A stretch of 49,424 bases of DNA from Globomyces pollinis-pini (taxonomy: Eukaryota > Chytridiomycota > Chytridiomycetes > Rhizophydiales > Globomycetaceae): positions 1 through 49,424 of the forward strand of contig MU621219.1 of the NCBI GenBank assembly GCA_025399215.1. Direction: 5' to 3'. The notes beneath the pieces are model-generated. The model did not search any database. It was not told the DNA's origin and saw only the letters and a program-made list of their open reading frames with translations. Each line of letters opens with the position of its first letter. Position 1 is the first letter of the stretch. A program made the translations under genes and the position numbers. This document shows, piece after piece, positions 10,795 to 21,111 of the stretch.

Positions 10795-11712
10795 ATGATA
10801 GTACTGGCTGTTATATTCTATTTATCCTCAGTTGTTATGATATTATATCTACTGAAGACAATTATGCTGATGTACAGGAAAGCGATACCAAATAAGCTAT
10901 TTCAGAGAAGTATCACACTACTATGTTTGTCACACATAACATTTATCTGCCTTTCAGTATTTGTATCACTCCAAAAAACACCAACAACTGAATTAGTAGT
11001 GATACAACGAGTGGCTAGTAATTACTACTACTAAAGGTTTAGTGTCCTTGGTGCTATATTTCAATCTACTTCAAAACGTACAAATTTTTAAGATGTTCTC
11101 GGTTTTGTCTTCATTTTGGACAGTTGAAAGGATAAGAGTTTGTCAATACATATCGATGGTTCTTTTTCTTCCTTCGAATGGTGGACTGTTTCTTGAACCA
11201 ATTTGGCCACGTAGTATTTTTATACTTTGGGTAATACGAATTCAATATTTATAAGATAGTGGATGAGGATAGGACTTGTCATCTGGATTACATCGACAGC
11301 TGCTTGCAACTCTTTTATAAGTTATCATATTTCATATTTGGTTCGAAAAGATTCTGTTAAAGTTCGCGGTAATTTTAGGCAACTAGATCTAGCCAAGTTC
11401 AATTCGTTCTATGACAATTTTCAACGAAATTTGCTTTGGATAACGTTACTAAATTGGTCTTCATTATTGTCAGTGATCGTCATCAAACTATTACCATGGG
11501 TAAACCCAATCTACTCTGAATCAGTTGTGCGATTGGGTATCGTTCCACTAGCTCTTCAACCAATTTTTTATACTTATTTATTTGCATCTATGCTTCAAAT
11601 GCAATTTTCTGCTAATCTACGAATAAGGGATTTGAGTAATGGACACGTTCAGCACTTTAAAAGTTCACTCAAAATTAACTCATTAAAAGTTTTGAAGACA
11701 GAAAATAATTGA
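10795..11712 (+). CDS. Seven-helix membrane protein, divergent family member 5
   Basis: Three exons (10795-11017, 11043-11230, 11260-11712) over introns of 25 and 29 nt sum to 287 aa. Divergent, but clearly homologous: after the first intron it reads MSLVLYFNLLQNVQIFKMFSVLSSFWTVERI, matching NWLQV...LLKLVCVASTFWT of the others. The second intron falls at the family's conserved phase-0 site, again followed by W (WMRIGLVIWITST). It lacks the FLFESIKAMKFGS signature; the tail instead reads LFASMLQMQFSANLRIRDLSNG. The start is uncertain: an ATG at 10758 followed by a possible 34-nt intron would add a few residues. No CGCG element is seen near this start, unlike members 1-4. Confidence 0.72.
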
Positions 11713-11740
11713 TCACAAATAAAGACATTCACAAAACATT

Positions 11741-13971
11741 TTATTTACTTACTTTACTCTTTGTTTTAGATTTGGAATCATCATCTACTAACTTCTGATA
11801 GCCTTTACTGGCTTGAGAACTTCCAACGGATACACCAAAACTCCTATTACTATTTGTTGTTGTAGTTTTAGAGGTACTTCCAAATCCAAAAGGATCTACT
11901 GGCACATGATTGGAAGTAGTAGTAGAGGTGTTGACTGGGGCTTGGTTGCTTCCTCGCTCAGCATATCTTGCAAGCAAATCTGCAGTATTTGTTGCTCTTG
12001 GTGGACCTGAAGCGAGATTACGGCCTTCGCGTTGAAGTCTTCGCAATTCCAAAGTTCGGGCTGGTTTTTAGTTCAAATAGCAAACCTTGTTCTAGTTGCT
12101 GACGACCTTCTGTAGTATTTTTATCTTCACCAATGTTTTCATAAAAGTAATTATTTGAAGAACACAATCGCAAGATTTTTCCATGTAAATTCAAGAGTAT
12201 AATAGTACACAATATAAGAACCACAAATGCAATCCAATCGTTATATCCGTTACCAAGTAATGGTGCCATATCCACCGCAGGCCCAAAATACTAATTGTTG
12301 ATTTTTTTGAACAGTTACCTGAATAAATGCTGGAGAAGCACTATAATCAACTTTGCTTGAACCAGGAGTTCTTTTTCCTTCAGCGAGACCTCCCATATTT
12401 AAGAAATTGTAACAAAGAGGAAAAATAAGTTTGCACATATATGCTCCTACAAAGAGTAGTGTTTGTTCATCAGTGTGATGATTTGGAACCATCAAATAGA
12501 AGTCCAATAGTTTTAACTTCAAAAGCGTAGAGTATGAGCAAGTACACATATAAGCAATAAATCCAAAAACAAGTAACTATCATTAGGAATAAAGCTAGTT
12601 ACTTCAATATTGAAATAAGACAACGCATCTGGTTTTAAAATCAATCCTGGGATCGACATCGTTACTCCGGTAATCTGAAATGTGGATTCGGACCAGATAA
12701 CAAGAACGGAACAAATACCACAAACGACACTTAGTACTTTCATTGCAATTGGTTGAACTTTGATTAACCACCACCATAAAATTTTCGTTTTCAATGGCTT
12801 ATGTTGATCATCTTTAATGGGCCAGAAAACAGACTCAAAGATCTGATTTGGATGATTCTGAGCAGCAATCATATCTTGGTAGAGAAAAGCGCGTTGCTCT
12901 AAAAACTTCAAACGCCTATTGATTTTAATACACTAGAATATGTACGCTTGTTCACGTTTTAGTAGGAATTGTGCTCTCTTAATTCGACCATGTAAAAGAG
13001 CTAATCGTTTTTCATCATACTCGGCTGAAGTATCCTCTTCCATCAAACGTGTTCTTTCATTTAATGCTAAAGGGCACTGAGGATAAGCATACAAATAAAC
13101 AAACTCTTTCTAGAATTTTGTCAAGTTTGGGTCGTAATGGATCACCAGGAATAATTCTTTGTGCTACATTTGCGACAATCTAACAATCAAATCTTTGACC
13201 TTTTTACTCTAGCGATTTCGTAAATTTCAGTTTCCGCATCAACACATGCCTCTTTCAATGAGGGTGCTTCATTTTCCAGATATTTCAACTTCCATTGAAC
13301 ATTGGAATTAAACCACAAACTCCTGGGAATTTCAACCAATCCAACACTCATCATTAAAGTTAAATAAGCCAATCCGTAAGCATTTGAAAGTGGGATAGCC
13401 AAATCCAGCATTGAAGCACTATGATTATTAGAACGTGTCATCAAGTACATAGGAATTCCAATTCCAAATATTGCGTAAAGTACAAAGGGGATACAAGGAA
13501 TAACTACGGCAGCGTAGAAATAAACATTATCCATAATTCCATCTTTTAGTCTTTTCCAACTTGTATATGCACCAGAAGAGCAATAACCCTGCATGATAGG
13601 ATTGATAAACATCTGAACATTGAAAGTGATCCAATAAACGATGGACCAAAAGACCTTTAAGCTTGAAATTTCTACATGTGCCTGATCCAGTTAGTTTAAT
13701 TTGTTCATACTAAAGGTTCTTCACAATTTGTTTCTTGATGCTCCAAACAATATCGATATTGACTCTATAAAATGAATGAGTTAAAAAAGGGTACTGAGGT
13801 CAAATCCAGAGGCAGCATTATAATGATTGAAAATGGTACCAAAAATGAAATAAACAAGGCCAGGTAAACATACCAAGGAAAGGTTCTTCGATCACTGTAG
13901 TAGTCGATGATATATATGATGATTGCAGAAATCAAGATAAACAAAATCGTCAGTATAAATGCAGTGTACAT
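11741..13971 (-). CDS. LMBR1 domain-containing protein 2 (LMBRD2-like) membrane protein
   Basis: Multi-pass LMBR1-like membrane protein of the LMBRD2 branch, which in animals is linked to receptor signalling. The N-terminal helix at 13971 is followed by the family block FLVPFSIIIMLPLDLTS. Then come FWSIVYWITFNVQMFINPIMQGYCSSGAYTSWKR (residues about 100-135), WWWLIKVQPIAMKVLSVVCGICSVLVIWSE near the middle, and CTCSYSTLLKLKLLDFYL. After the last helix (NDWIAFVVLILCTIILL) comes a soluble tail with RRLQREGRNL and a low-complexity Thr/Ser end. Several mini-introns are supported by frame and homology, for example 12061-12085 (25 nt), 12291-12318 (28 nt) and 12577-12602 (26 nt). The gene is convergent with member 5 (28 bp apart). 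TCGCGA lies 44 bp upstream of the start. Confidence 0.9.
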
Positions 13972-14014
13972 TTAGGATGGGAAGGTTTTTTTAAACAGTG
14001 ACATCAGCAATTGT

Positions 14015-14020
14015 TCGCGA
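14015..14020. promoter_or_regulatory. TCGCGA element, LMBRD2 promoter
   Basis: Palindromic TCGCGA 44 bp upstream of the minus-strand start at 13971. Confidence 0.35.
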
Positions 14021-14235
14021 AATAAACATTAATGAAATTCAAGCAAGGATTAGATCCAAATTAGATAGACTCAGTTAAATAGTTTGGGTTTAATGGTCTA
14101 TTGTTGCTATTCTTTTTCTATCCATTTAATTGTTCATCAAAGACTCGGGTTTAAATCAAATTAATTTAAATTTATAAACTTTAATTAAACTACTGATAAA
14201 AAAGCTGTTTTCGTGCTTGGATTACTATAATAGTG

Positions 14236-14241
14236 TCGCGT
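14236..14241. promoter_or_regulatory. TCGCGT element, HYLS1 promoter
   Basis: TCGCGT 33 bp before the HYLS1 ATG at 14274. Confidence 0.35.
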
Positions 14242-14273
14242 ATAGTTTGTTGATGTTTTCAAATCTCTTCACC

Positions 14274-15417
14274 ATGATGACCGGAACATACGACGATTCA
14301 GACTCGGATTTAATCACTTCAGAATTAATACAAAAACATTTAGTAGAAATGGGATATTCTCCTAATGCTCTCCCTCCAGATGTGCTGGAAGACTTTGTTA
14401 AAGAGTTGAAGGATTTGTATATGGCTGGAGCATTTCATGAGGAACCAGCGACTGTAGAAAATAATGATAACAGGTCTATAAGCTCGTCTCCTCAGAATTA
14501 TACGGATGATGAGAACCATTCAGACCTCATTGATTCGTTTTTGGACTCCAATCCTGAAGACTATTTTGAGTTCAAAAACGATTCCAATCTATTCAACAAA
14601 GACAATGAAAGTTTGTATGTAGAACAAGGTATATCTTCCGTTAAAACTGACTCCGGTATAGCCTCCATTGATTTTGTGGATGATGATATAAATGACAATA
14701 ACTCAACAGACAATAGTCACTCAGAATTCCAATTCAATGCTCCGAGAGATCAGGAATCATATTCATCGTCAAATCAAAAAATAATTAAGAAATTGTATAA
14801 GCCATTACAATTCCAAGATTGGAGACAAAGTATTGATCATGATGACTTAGATCATGAGCAGACAATCAAACTTGAAAGGAAAAGTCAAATAAGCCCAAAG
14901 AGCAAAACTTCAACGATCAAGAAAAAGGCGTGGCAAGAAGTGTTGGATTATGACAAGTTAACGGATGATGATGTATCTACCAATTTAAGTCAATTGGATT
15001 TGAATGGCTATAGAAATATTGCCAAAAGGCAGTATTTACGGTCAGGATCTGTTGATTTAAGTGTTACTGATAGATCCGTTGATACCATATCATCAATCGG
15101 AGAAGACTATGTACGGAGTTTTTTATAATCGGTTAGGATACGCAATCAATGACATCTACCAAATCTAAATCAACTCGATCCAAGATTCGACCCAGCTCAG
15201 GCTGTAAGTTTCATTTAACTAACAATCAGTTATTAGAGTACCTCCAACCCCAAGACCTAAAAAGCATGACCCAGTGGCCAGGTTTCATCAACATAAAGAA
15301 GAATGGTCAAAAAACGACTTTCTGAAGCGAGTGGAAAAGAAACCTTCAAATGTTCGGGAAGCGGGACGGTGGGGTGGCATGGCAGCAATAGTTCATGAAC
15401 AGCCAAGAAAACAGTAA
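14274..15417 (+). CDS. HYLS1: HYLS1 centriole/basal-body protein homologue
   Basis: HYLS1 is a core centriolar protein needed for basal-body function and ciliogenesis. Three exons (14274-15110, 15137-15203, 15230-15417), joined over two 26-nt introns, give 363 aa. Near the N-terminus, SELIQKHLVEMGYSPNALPP matches the HYLS1 box. After the second intron, GFIRVPPTPRPKKHDPVARF followed by HQHKEEW matches the conserved C-terminal SFI...DxVARYxxYKxxW block. The middle (about residues 60-280) is acidic, serine-rich and probably disordered. The start at 14274 (ACCATGATGACC) is preferred over the upstream in-frame ATG at 14253. No catalytic domain is expected. The presence of HYLS1 implies a lineage that still builds centrioles. 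TCGCGT lies 33 bp before the ATG. Confidence 0.82.
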
Positions 15418-15772
15418 ATATCGATTTTATTCATAGTAGACATCATAATCTTGCATCCAAACGATCTGATTATGGTATTTATTATCGTTGAACTTATATC
15501 TAGTAATTCCGTCCATGAAGAATAGATCAGATGTTATTTGGGAAATCCGAAATAAGCTAGCTGTCGCTGATAGGAAATTATATTGATAAACTTTCCTTGT
15601 ATTATAATTCAATTATATAGACAAATTTTAATCGTTCAATTGTAATTTGTCTTTCCTTGAATGTTTATTTTGATGTAGAACAATAATGGAGTGATATGAA
15701 TATACTTAAATATCCAATTTCGTACTCGACTCGAACGATTATAGTGGGTAGTATAATTATTTTATGTGACCA
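15418..15772. other. Convergent 3' spacer, no gene seen
   Basis: AT-rich spacer between the 3' ends of HYLS1 and family member 6. It holds only short frames without coding character. Confidence 0.5.
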
Positions 15773-16616
15773 TCATTTGGATACTGTTTTCTTTCCGGCA
15801 TCAGGTCCAAACTTCATGGCTTTGATAGATTCAAATAAGAATGATAAAGCAAAGATTTGATTTGATAAAAAAACAGTAGATACGGTAATTAAGCTGTAGT
15901 AAAGGTATGAATTGTAGGTACCATTTAGTGCTTTATATCTCGGTGCAATTGCGAAAGCAATAACACACAATATTATAGAGACAATGAAATAATTCAAAAA
16001 CCAGAAGGATCTGTTATAATATTTGTCAACGTTCTTCTTGGTTTTCTTATCTTTTACGTGACAGACACTCTTCATTAGATATCGCATATATACGCCTTGG
16101 ATAAGATTGTACACTTGTATTAAAGTTGTCGATATAGGGGCCCCTATGTTCATCCACTATGTAATTAATTTTGGATTCTAGAACCTTATCGAAAACACTA
16201 TTGTCACCCACTACAAAATTGATATTCACAAAAAGCAATCCAACAAATCCAATCAGTACAAATAGCAATAACGTGTAATTGACAAGGTTAATTCGTCTTG
16301 ATGTCCAAAAAGTACTAACAACAGAAAGTAACTTTAATAGTTGATTTTGCATCCAAACGTAGAACATCAAATCGAATACATGAAGCCAGTTATAGATTAT
16401 GGAAAGTGGGATATAATCGAAATAAGTAAATCTAAAAAATCTAGCTGACATTGTTAGGCCATTGGTTATCGAAAGCAACGTGAATTGAAGTTTATACGTT
16501 TTAGGACTCTGTCTATATTGATAACCAAAGTATCCTCCAATAAAAATCCCGATTATACCTGTTATTAGTGAGATTATATTCATAGTCTGAAATAATTGGA
16601 ATGCATCAATAGACAT
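15773..16616 (-). CDS. Seven-helix membrane protein, dispersed family member 6
   Basis: Two exons (16616-16185, 16156-15773) over a 28-nt phase-0 intron give 271 aa. Same family as the 6267-11712 array: TYKLQFTLLSITNGLTMSARFFRF, YNWLHVFDLMFYVWMQNQLLKLLSVVSTFWTSRR, GDNSVFDK | WMNIGAPISTTLIQ, GVYMRYLMKSVC, and LSNQIFALSFLFESIKAMKFGPD with a basic end. The conserved intron position and the WM/WN after it confirm the relationship. It lies on the opposite strand, outside the tandem array and separated from it by LMBRD2 and HYLS1, so it is an older or transposed copy. Confidence 0.83.
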
Positions 16617-16847
16617 TTTATCAGAATAATTGATAACAATTTATTGATGACGTACGTGAATATTTGAGGTATACCAGGTTATGCACACTTGCCACTACAT
16701 AATATAAGCATTTTGCTAAAGAAAAAGGAAGTCATTAGAGAAACTACTTGTAAATTACTAAAGTATTACACGTTGTAATGATTTCGGTTCGCGAATTGGA
16801 AGACAAAAATAAAAGTGAGAATGTATATATTTTAAAAGCAATCTAGA

Positions 16848-17722
16848 TTAATTACTGTTGGCAGCTTTTTGAATTGCTTCGGCCAGAGAGTTTTTCTTTC
16901 CAACGGTTAAATCAGGATACATCTAATAAAGTTAAAAAAATGTTAAGTCTTGTATACTTGAACAATGAAATCAATCATATCTTCTTCTGTGTATAATACT
17001 TTAGAACGGGGACCCCAATAGTAGTAAATTTCATTATCCTCATTTCCATTGGTGGAATCCAAATAACCTTGACGTAGAAATGTCTTCATTACTACAGGCA
17101 TTTCCCCAAATATTTCTGACTTTCCATCTAAATCTATATTGAGTCTGTTCAAGTATATTTTCAGTGAATCTGACATTAAAACCAAATAATTGTTCTTTAC
17201 CATGTGTGATTGAATGTCCATAGGAATAAATGATTGAAAGTATTACAGTTAGTAGATTCATTAGTTTAGACTCTTCTTCGTTCCAAGATATGTAACCCAT
17301 TCGCTCTGTTGAAGGCAAAGTGGATCTGATAGTAAGACTTGACAATCAATCACCTTAAAATATAATTTTTACTTAATTTCGCTTGACTAGAGGTAGACGA
17401 ATTCGATTTCTTTGGTCTTTTGGAATCTGCTAATACCAATTCCATTCCAAAAATATGCTTTAACCTAGTTTGAGCTTGTTGTAGAAGCCAATCAAAAGCT
17501 CTAGAGTGATCCGGAATTGCTTTCTTAACAATATCCTCTCTGGATAATGACTGTCGTTTCTGCTCAGAGTATATAGCCAGACGTACAATATTATTCACAC
17601 ATCGTTCCACATCCTACCAAGTCAAACTACAAATATACGCTAGGGTCCATATTAGATGCATGTCTCGAGGTCCTTGACTGAGTTGCTGGTTCGGGATAAT
17701 CGTCAGAATCTTCACTTGCCAT
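16848..17722 (-). CDS. NSE3: NSE3 / MAGE-domain subunit of the SMC5/6 complex
   Basis: NSE3 (MAGE domain) works with NSE1 and NSE4 in the SMC5/6 DNA-repair complex. Five exons (17722-17639, 17613-17354, 17325-17201, 17169-16958, 16922-16848) sum to 251 aa with introns of 25, 28, 31 and 35 nt. The first winged helix starts DVERCVNNIVRLAIYSEQKR and continues through FDWLLQQAQTRLKHIFGMEL. After the second intron comes NYILRSTLP. The second winged helix contains VILSIIYSYGHSI, FLRQGYLD and the MAGE signature YYYWGPRSKV. The short N-terminus is acidic and Ser/Thr-rich. Each splice was chosen because it restores the MAGE alignment. No signal for membrane or secretion. Confidence 0.88.
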
Positions 17723-17931
17723 TTGGTTGAGTTTTTATGAACGAAAGTTGGACAAAAAATGGACAACCAAAACTGAGCGAATCGAAAGAATTAATGAATC
17801 TGGTTTCCTTCCCTCGATTACACTGGACATCTTAACACGATGCTCAGATACTCACTTCTTCCTAGTGCACAAAAAAATAAACTAGCTATTTACACTTATA
17901 ACTAAAGGTAAATCTAACTCAATCTGATTTT

Positions 17932-17959
17932 ACAACCAGTTAAGTATATAACTGGTTGT
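17932..17959. repeat. Inverted repeat ACAACCAGTTA...TAACTGGTTGT
   Basis: Perfect 11-bp arms (17932-17942 and 17949-17959) around the 6-nt centre AGTATA. It sits about 510 bp upstream of the permease start. It may be a dimeric activator site; this is inference from symmetry only. Confidence 0.6.
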
Positions 17960-18422
17960 GGTTGTAAAGGTCTTTTACACAGATCAAAAAGTCACGCTTT
18001 GTGAAGGCTTCAATCTCATTCCGTCATAAGTTGCCTCTATACAAGATTCAATTGGCTGGGACAAAATACTATAGGCTGGTACATGTATTTCTATTTGCCA
18101 AATGCCATGGATATTAATGTGGATAATTCCCATGATTTATTGGAAACATCCAAATGGAGATGTGATAACCGTTTCTGTGATTGGCCATAATCACTACCCG
18201 CGTATCCTATTAAAATAACAGAAACGTATTTCCAGCAACAAAACACCATCGGCAATACGCGCTTTGTATCATTATTCCGATTGAAGCCATTTCTGCCAAA
18301 TTCACTGGACAGGCTGAGGACTATTTGGCAAAACAGGTGGATCTGGACGTTGCCACAAATCACACAAATACTGATGAAACCGTGGCCACACCTAAACACA
18401 GATACAATGGATGATATCAGGG

Positions 18423-18430
18423 TATATAAA
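18423..18430 (+). promoter_or_regulatory. TATA box of the permease gene
   Basis: GGGTATATAAAGG, a canonical TATA box, 40 bp upstream of the permease ATG. Most other genes in the window lack such a clear TATA element, so this promoter may be of the inducible, TATA-dependent kind. Confidence 0.55.
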
Positions 18431-18469
18431 GGATGGGTTCTCCTGTTTCAACGAAAAAAAAGCTTTTAC

Positions 18470-20074
18470 ATGGCCGACGATACTATCAAAAATGACGAGG
18501 TTATTCTGGCAAGACTTGGTTATCAGCAAGAATTGAAAAGAGAATTAACTTCTTTCTCCAACTTTGCAATTTCCTTCACTATTATCTCCATCCTCACTGG
18601 TGTCAATTCCTTATTCAGTTTCGGGTTACGATATGGAGGACCAGTAGTACTTGTTTGGGGATGGACATTGGTGTTTTCTTTCTCATTGATGGTAGCTTTA
18701 AGTATGGCTGAGATCTGCTCCGCTTACCCAACCAGCGGTGGTTTATATTTCTGGGCTGCTCAACTGTCAACTCCACAGCATGCTCCATTCTGGTCTTGGT
18801 TGACTGGTTGGTTCAACTTAATTGTAATTCTTACCAAATTTATTTTTTAGGGTCAAGTTGCAACAACCACTGGAATTACTTTCGGGCTTGCTACTCTTAT
18901 TTTGAATGTCTACACGTTAGGAAACCCTGATTTCGTTGCTGTCGCGTGGCATAACTTTGTCCTCTTTGTGATCATCATGTTGATTATTGGTGCACTCAAC
19001 TCGTTTGCGAACAAGGTAGTTAAAATTCTATGTGATGTTTCTGTTTGGTGGCACATTTTTGGTATCTTTATTATCTGTCTTGCAGTTTTAATTGGAGCTC
19101 CTCAAAAACGAGATGCTGGATTTGTGTTTACAACATTTCACGAAGATGTAACTGCCGGATTACCTAGTCCAGTCTATACCTTTGCTATTGGTTTACTCAC
19201 TGCTCAATTTACATTTACTGGATATGACGCATCAGCTCATATGTCTGAAGAAACACAAAATGCGTCCTTGGCCGGTCCAATTGGTATTGTCATGTCTGTT
19301 GTCATCTCTTTTTTCTTTGGATTGTTCTACATCATTTGTCTCTTATTTGCCATGCCTGCAGATGTCGAAAGTGTTATTTCTGGGGGTTTAGTTGTCATTT
19401 TTGATTACGCTGTCGGAAAGACTGGTAGTATCTTGCTATCAGTTATCGTGATGGTAGCTATGTTCTTTTGTGGAATGTCTTCTTTAACTTCAAACTCTCG
19501 TATGATGTATGCTTTCTCTAGAGACAATGCATTGCCATTTTCAAACATTTGGCACAGCATTAATCAAGATACGAAAATCCCTACCAATAGTGTATGGCTC
19601 GGAGTTGCCTTAAGTATTATTTTAGCTGTACCTGCATTACTTTCCCCAACCCAACCTCTTTCTAAAGGTATCCCTATTGCATTCAGTGCTGTCACCTCTG
19701 TATCCGTCATTGGATTATACATTTCTTATGTCATCCCAGTATTCCTCCGTCATACTACCAGCAGCGAATCGTTTGTATCTGGTCCATTCCATCTTGGAGG
19801 ATTCTCCAAAGTTGTCGGTTGGGTAAGTATTTTGTGGGTGTTTTTGATTACCATTATCTTCGTCTTACCTACCTCCTTACCGAGTGATGCAAATACTGAA
19901 AGTTTTACTTGGTTAAGTAATATGAACTATGCTGGTCCTATGGTCATTATCTGCGTTCTAATTTTCATGGGATGGTGGGTCGTTGATGCTAGAAAGTGGT
20001 TCAAGGGCCCTAACGTAGTTGCAATTGATAAAGTAGTGGTACCTGCTGGTTCCACTGCAACGGTAAATGCTTAG
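18470..20074 (+). CDS. APC-family amino-acid/GABA permease (UGA4-like)
   Basis: Twelve-helix plasma- or vacuolar-membrane amino-acid permease of the APC superfamily, closest by eye to fungal GABA/choline-type permeases. Two exons (18470-18823, 18851-20074) over a 27-nt intron give 525 aa. Seen: LGYQQELKRELTSFSNFAISF at the entry to helix 1; YGGPVVLVWGW; ALSMAEICSAYPTSGGLYFW, the permease signature; TGYDASAHMSEETQNASLAGPIGI in the helix 6-7 region; and MMYAFSRDNALPFSNIWHSI. Length matches the family (500-560 aa). The intron interrupts LTGWFNLI | GQVA. Base composition is less AT-rich than in its neighbours. Substrate cannot be told from sequence; GABA, glutamate or other amino acids are possible. 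Confidence 0.93.
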
Positions 20075-20199
20075 AATAAATCGAGTCAACCAAATTGAAA
20101 TTGAATTATGCTTATTAGTAATTTTAGTTTGATTGTAATTGGATGAAGAAATAGCCCAGATTCTATTTTTAGTATTACTTTATTTTCTAACTTAATCTG

Positions 20200-21029
20200 T
20201 CAGGTAAGAGTTTTCGGAGTTTGATTTTGCCGACTTTCATCAGACCCAAATCTTAGACATTTGAACGATTCAAACAACAACGCGAAGCTGATGATTTGCA
20301 TTGAAAATGCAGATATAGCGAAGTGGCCAAGTGCTGTTGCAAAAGAGGTATTTCGAATCATCGACAGTATGATGTAAAGAATTGTTGTCAAAATTATAAA
20401 AATATTGAAGCAAACCAAGTAGATATTGGAAAGTCTTAAGTACTTGTCAAAAGTTTGTTTAGCTTGTGCAGTTAATTTCCCATGGTTTACTTTTCTCATA
20501 ATCTTGGTCATGTACAAACCTAAGATAATACTAACCAGTTGATTTAAGATTGTCACAACCAATGTCCCATATTTATTCCACTAAGGTAAGTCGATGTTGA
20601 TGTTACCTGGCTAAATACGGAACGATCCCCATTTGTGAAGAGGTATCCAACGAAAAAATAAGGAATGAATCCAATAAAAGTGATGAGCATGATAACATAC
20701 TGAATGATTCTAACAGTTTTAGGGGTGATTTGAGTATCCAAAATACAAGCGATCTTCAATAATCGAAATTCAATAAATACATACGATAAAATTGAAAGCA
20801 CATTTAATGAATTGGATATTGTGGACATTAATCGACGTTGTAGAAACCAAATGTTGAGTAAATTTATTGCATTGGTAATTCCATTTAAAAAACATACAAC
20901 TGCTACGTACAACAGGTAATGTTTCTTCAAAACTGTGTATTTTCGAATGAAATTCGCGCATATCGTAAGGTTAACAACACAAGTGATTCCCATAATTACT
21001 AAGCAGGTCTCAATGAGTAGTTCTGACAT
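20200..21029 (-). CDS. Seven-helix membrane protein, dispersed divergent family member 7
   Basis: Two exons (21029-20607, 20580-20200) over a 26-nt phase-0 intron give 267 aa. Divergent, but in the same family: HYLLYVAVVCFLNGITNAINLL, SNSLNVLSILSYVFIEFRLLKIAC, NGDRSVFSQ | WNKYGTLVVTILNQ, LGLYMTKIMRKV, and FALLFESFKCLRFGSDES at the end. Seven hydrophobic segments are in the same spacing. The splice is confirmed by the return of the family's W-N after the intron. It is divergent from POC5, and the ACGCGA at 21051-21056 lies 22 bp upstream of its ATG. Confidence 0.8.
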
Positions 21030-21050
21030 GTATAATTAAGCGAAAAAATT

Positions 21051-21056
21051 ACGCGA
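21051..21056. promoter_or_regulatory. ACGCGA element between family member 7 and POC5
   Basis: 22 bp upstream of the minus-strand member 7 ATG and 56 bp before the first POC5 ATG, so it could serve both. Confidence 0.4.
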
Positions 21057-21111
21057 CTAAAAAGAGTTCCAATTACCATCGGCAATATTAAAAATCATTG
21101 ATGGGAAATAA

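Larger units (their letters stand above)
17723..18469. other. Promoter region between NSE3 and the permease
   Basis: About 750 bp. Holds an 11-bp-arm inverted repeat (17932-17959) and a TATA box (18423-18430). Several short open frames (about 17970-18110, 18085-18200, 18270-18410) look coding-like in composition, but none matches a family I know and all are interrupted by stops. They could be decayed gene pieces. Confidence 0.45.

Noticed and set aside
14217..14273. Upstream start for HYLS1 at 14217
   Set aside because: The first codon there is TTG; the ATG pair at 14274/14277 has a better context and fits the HYLS1 N-terminus.
15427..15612. 61-codon minus-strand frame between HYLS1 and family member 6
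   Set aside because: No coding character or homology, and it lies in a convergent 3' spacer.
18091..18399. 102-codon minus-strand frame in the permease upstream region
   Set aside because: Cys-rich, low-quality translation with no family match, in DNA that has equally open frames on the other strand; treated as non-coding.
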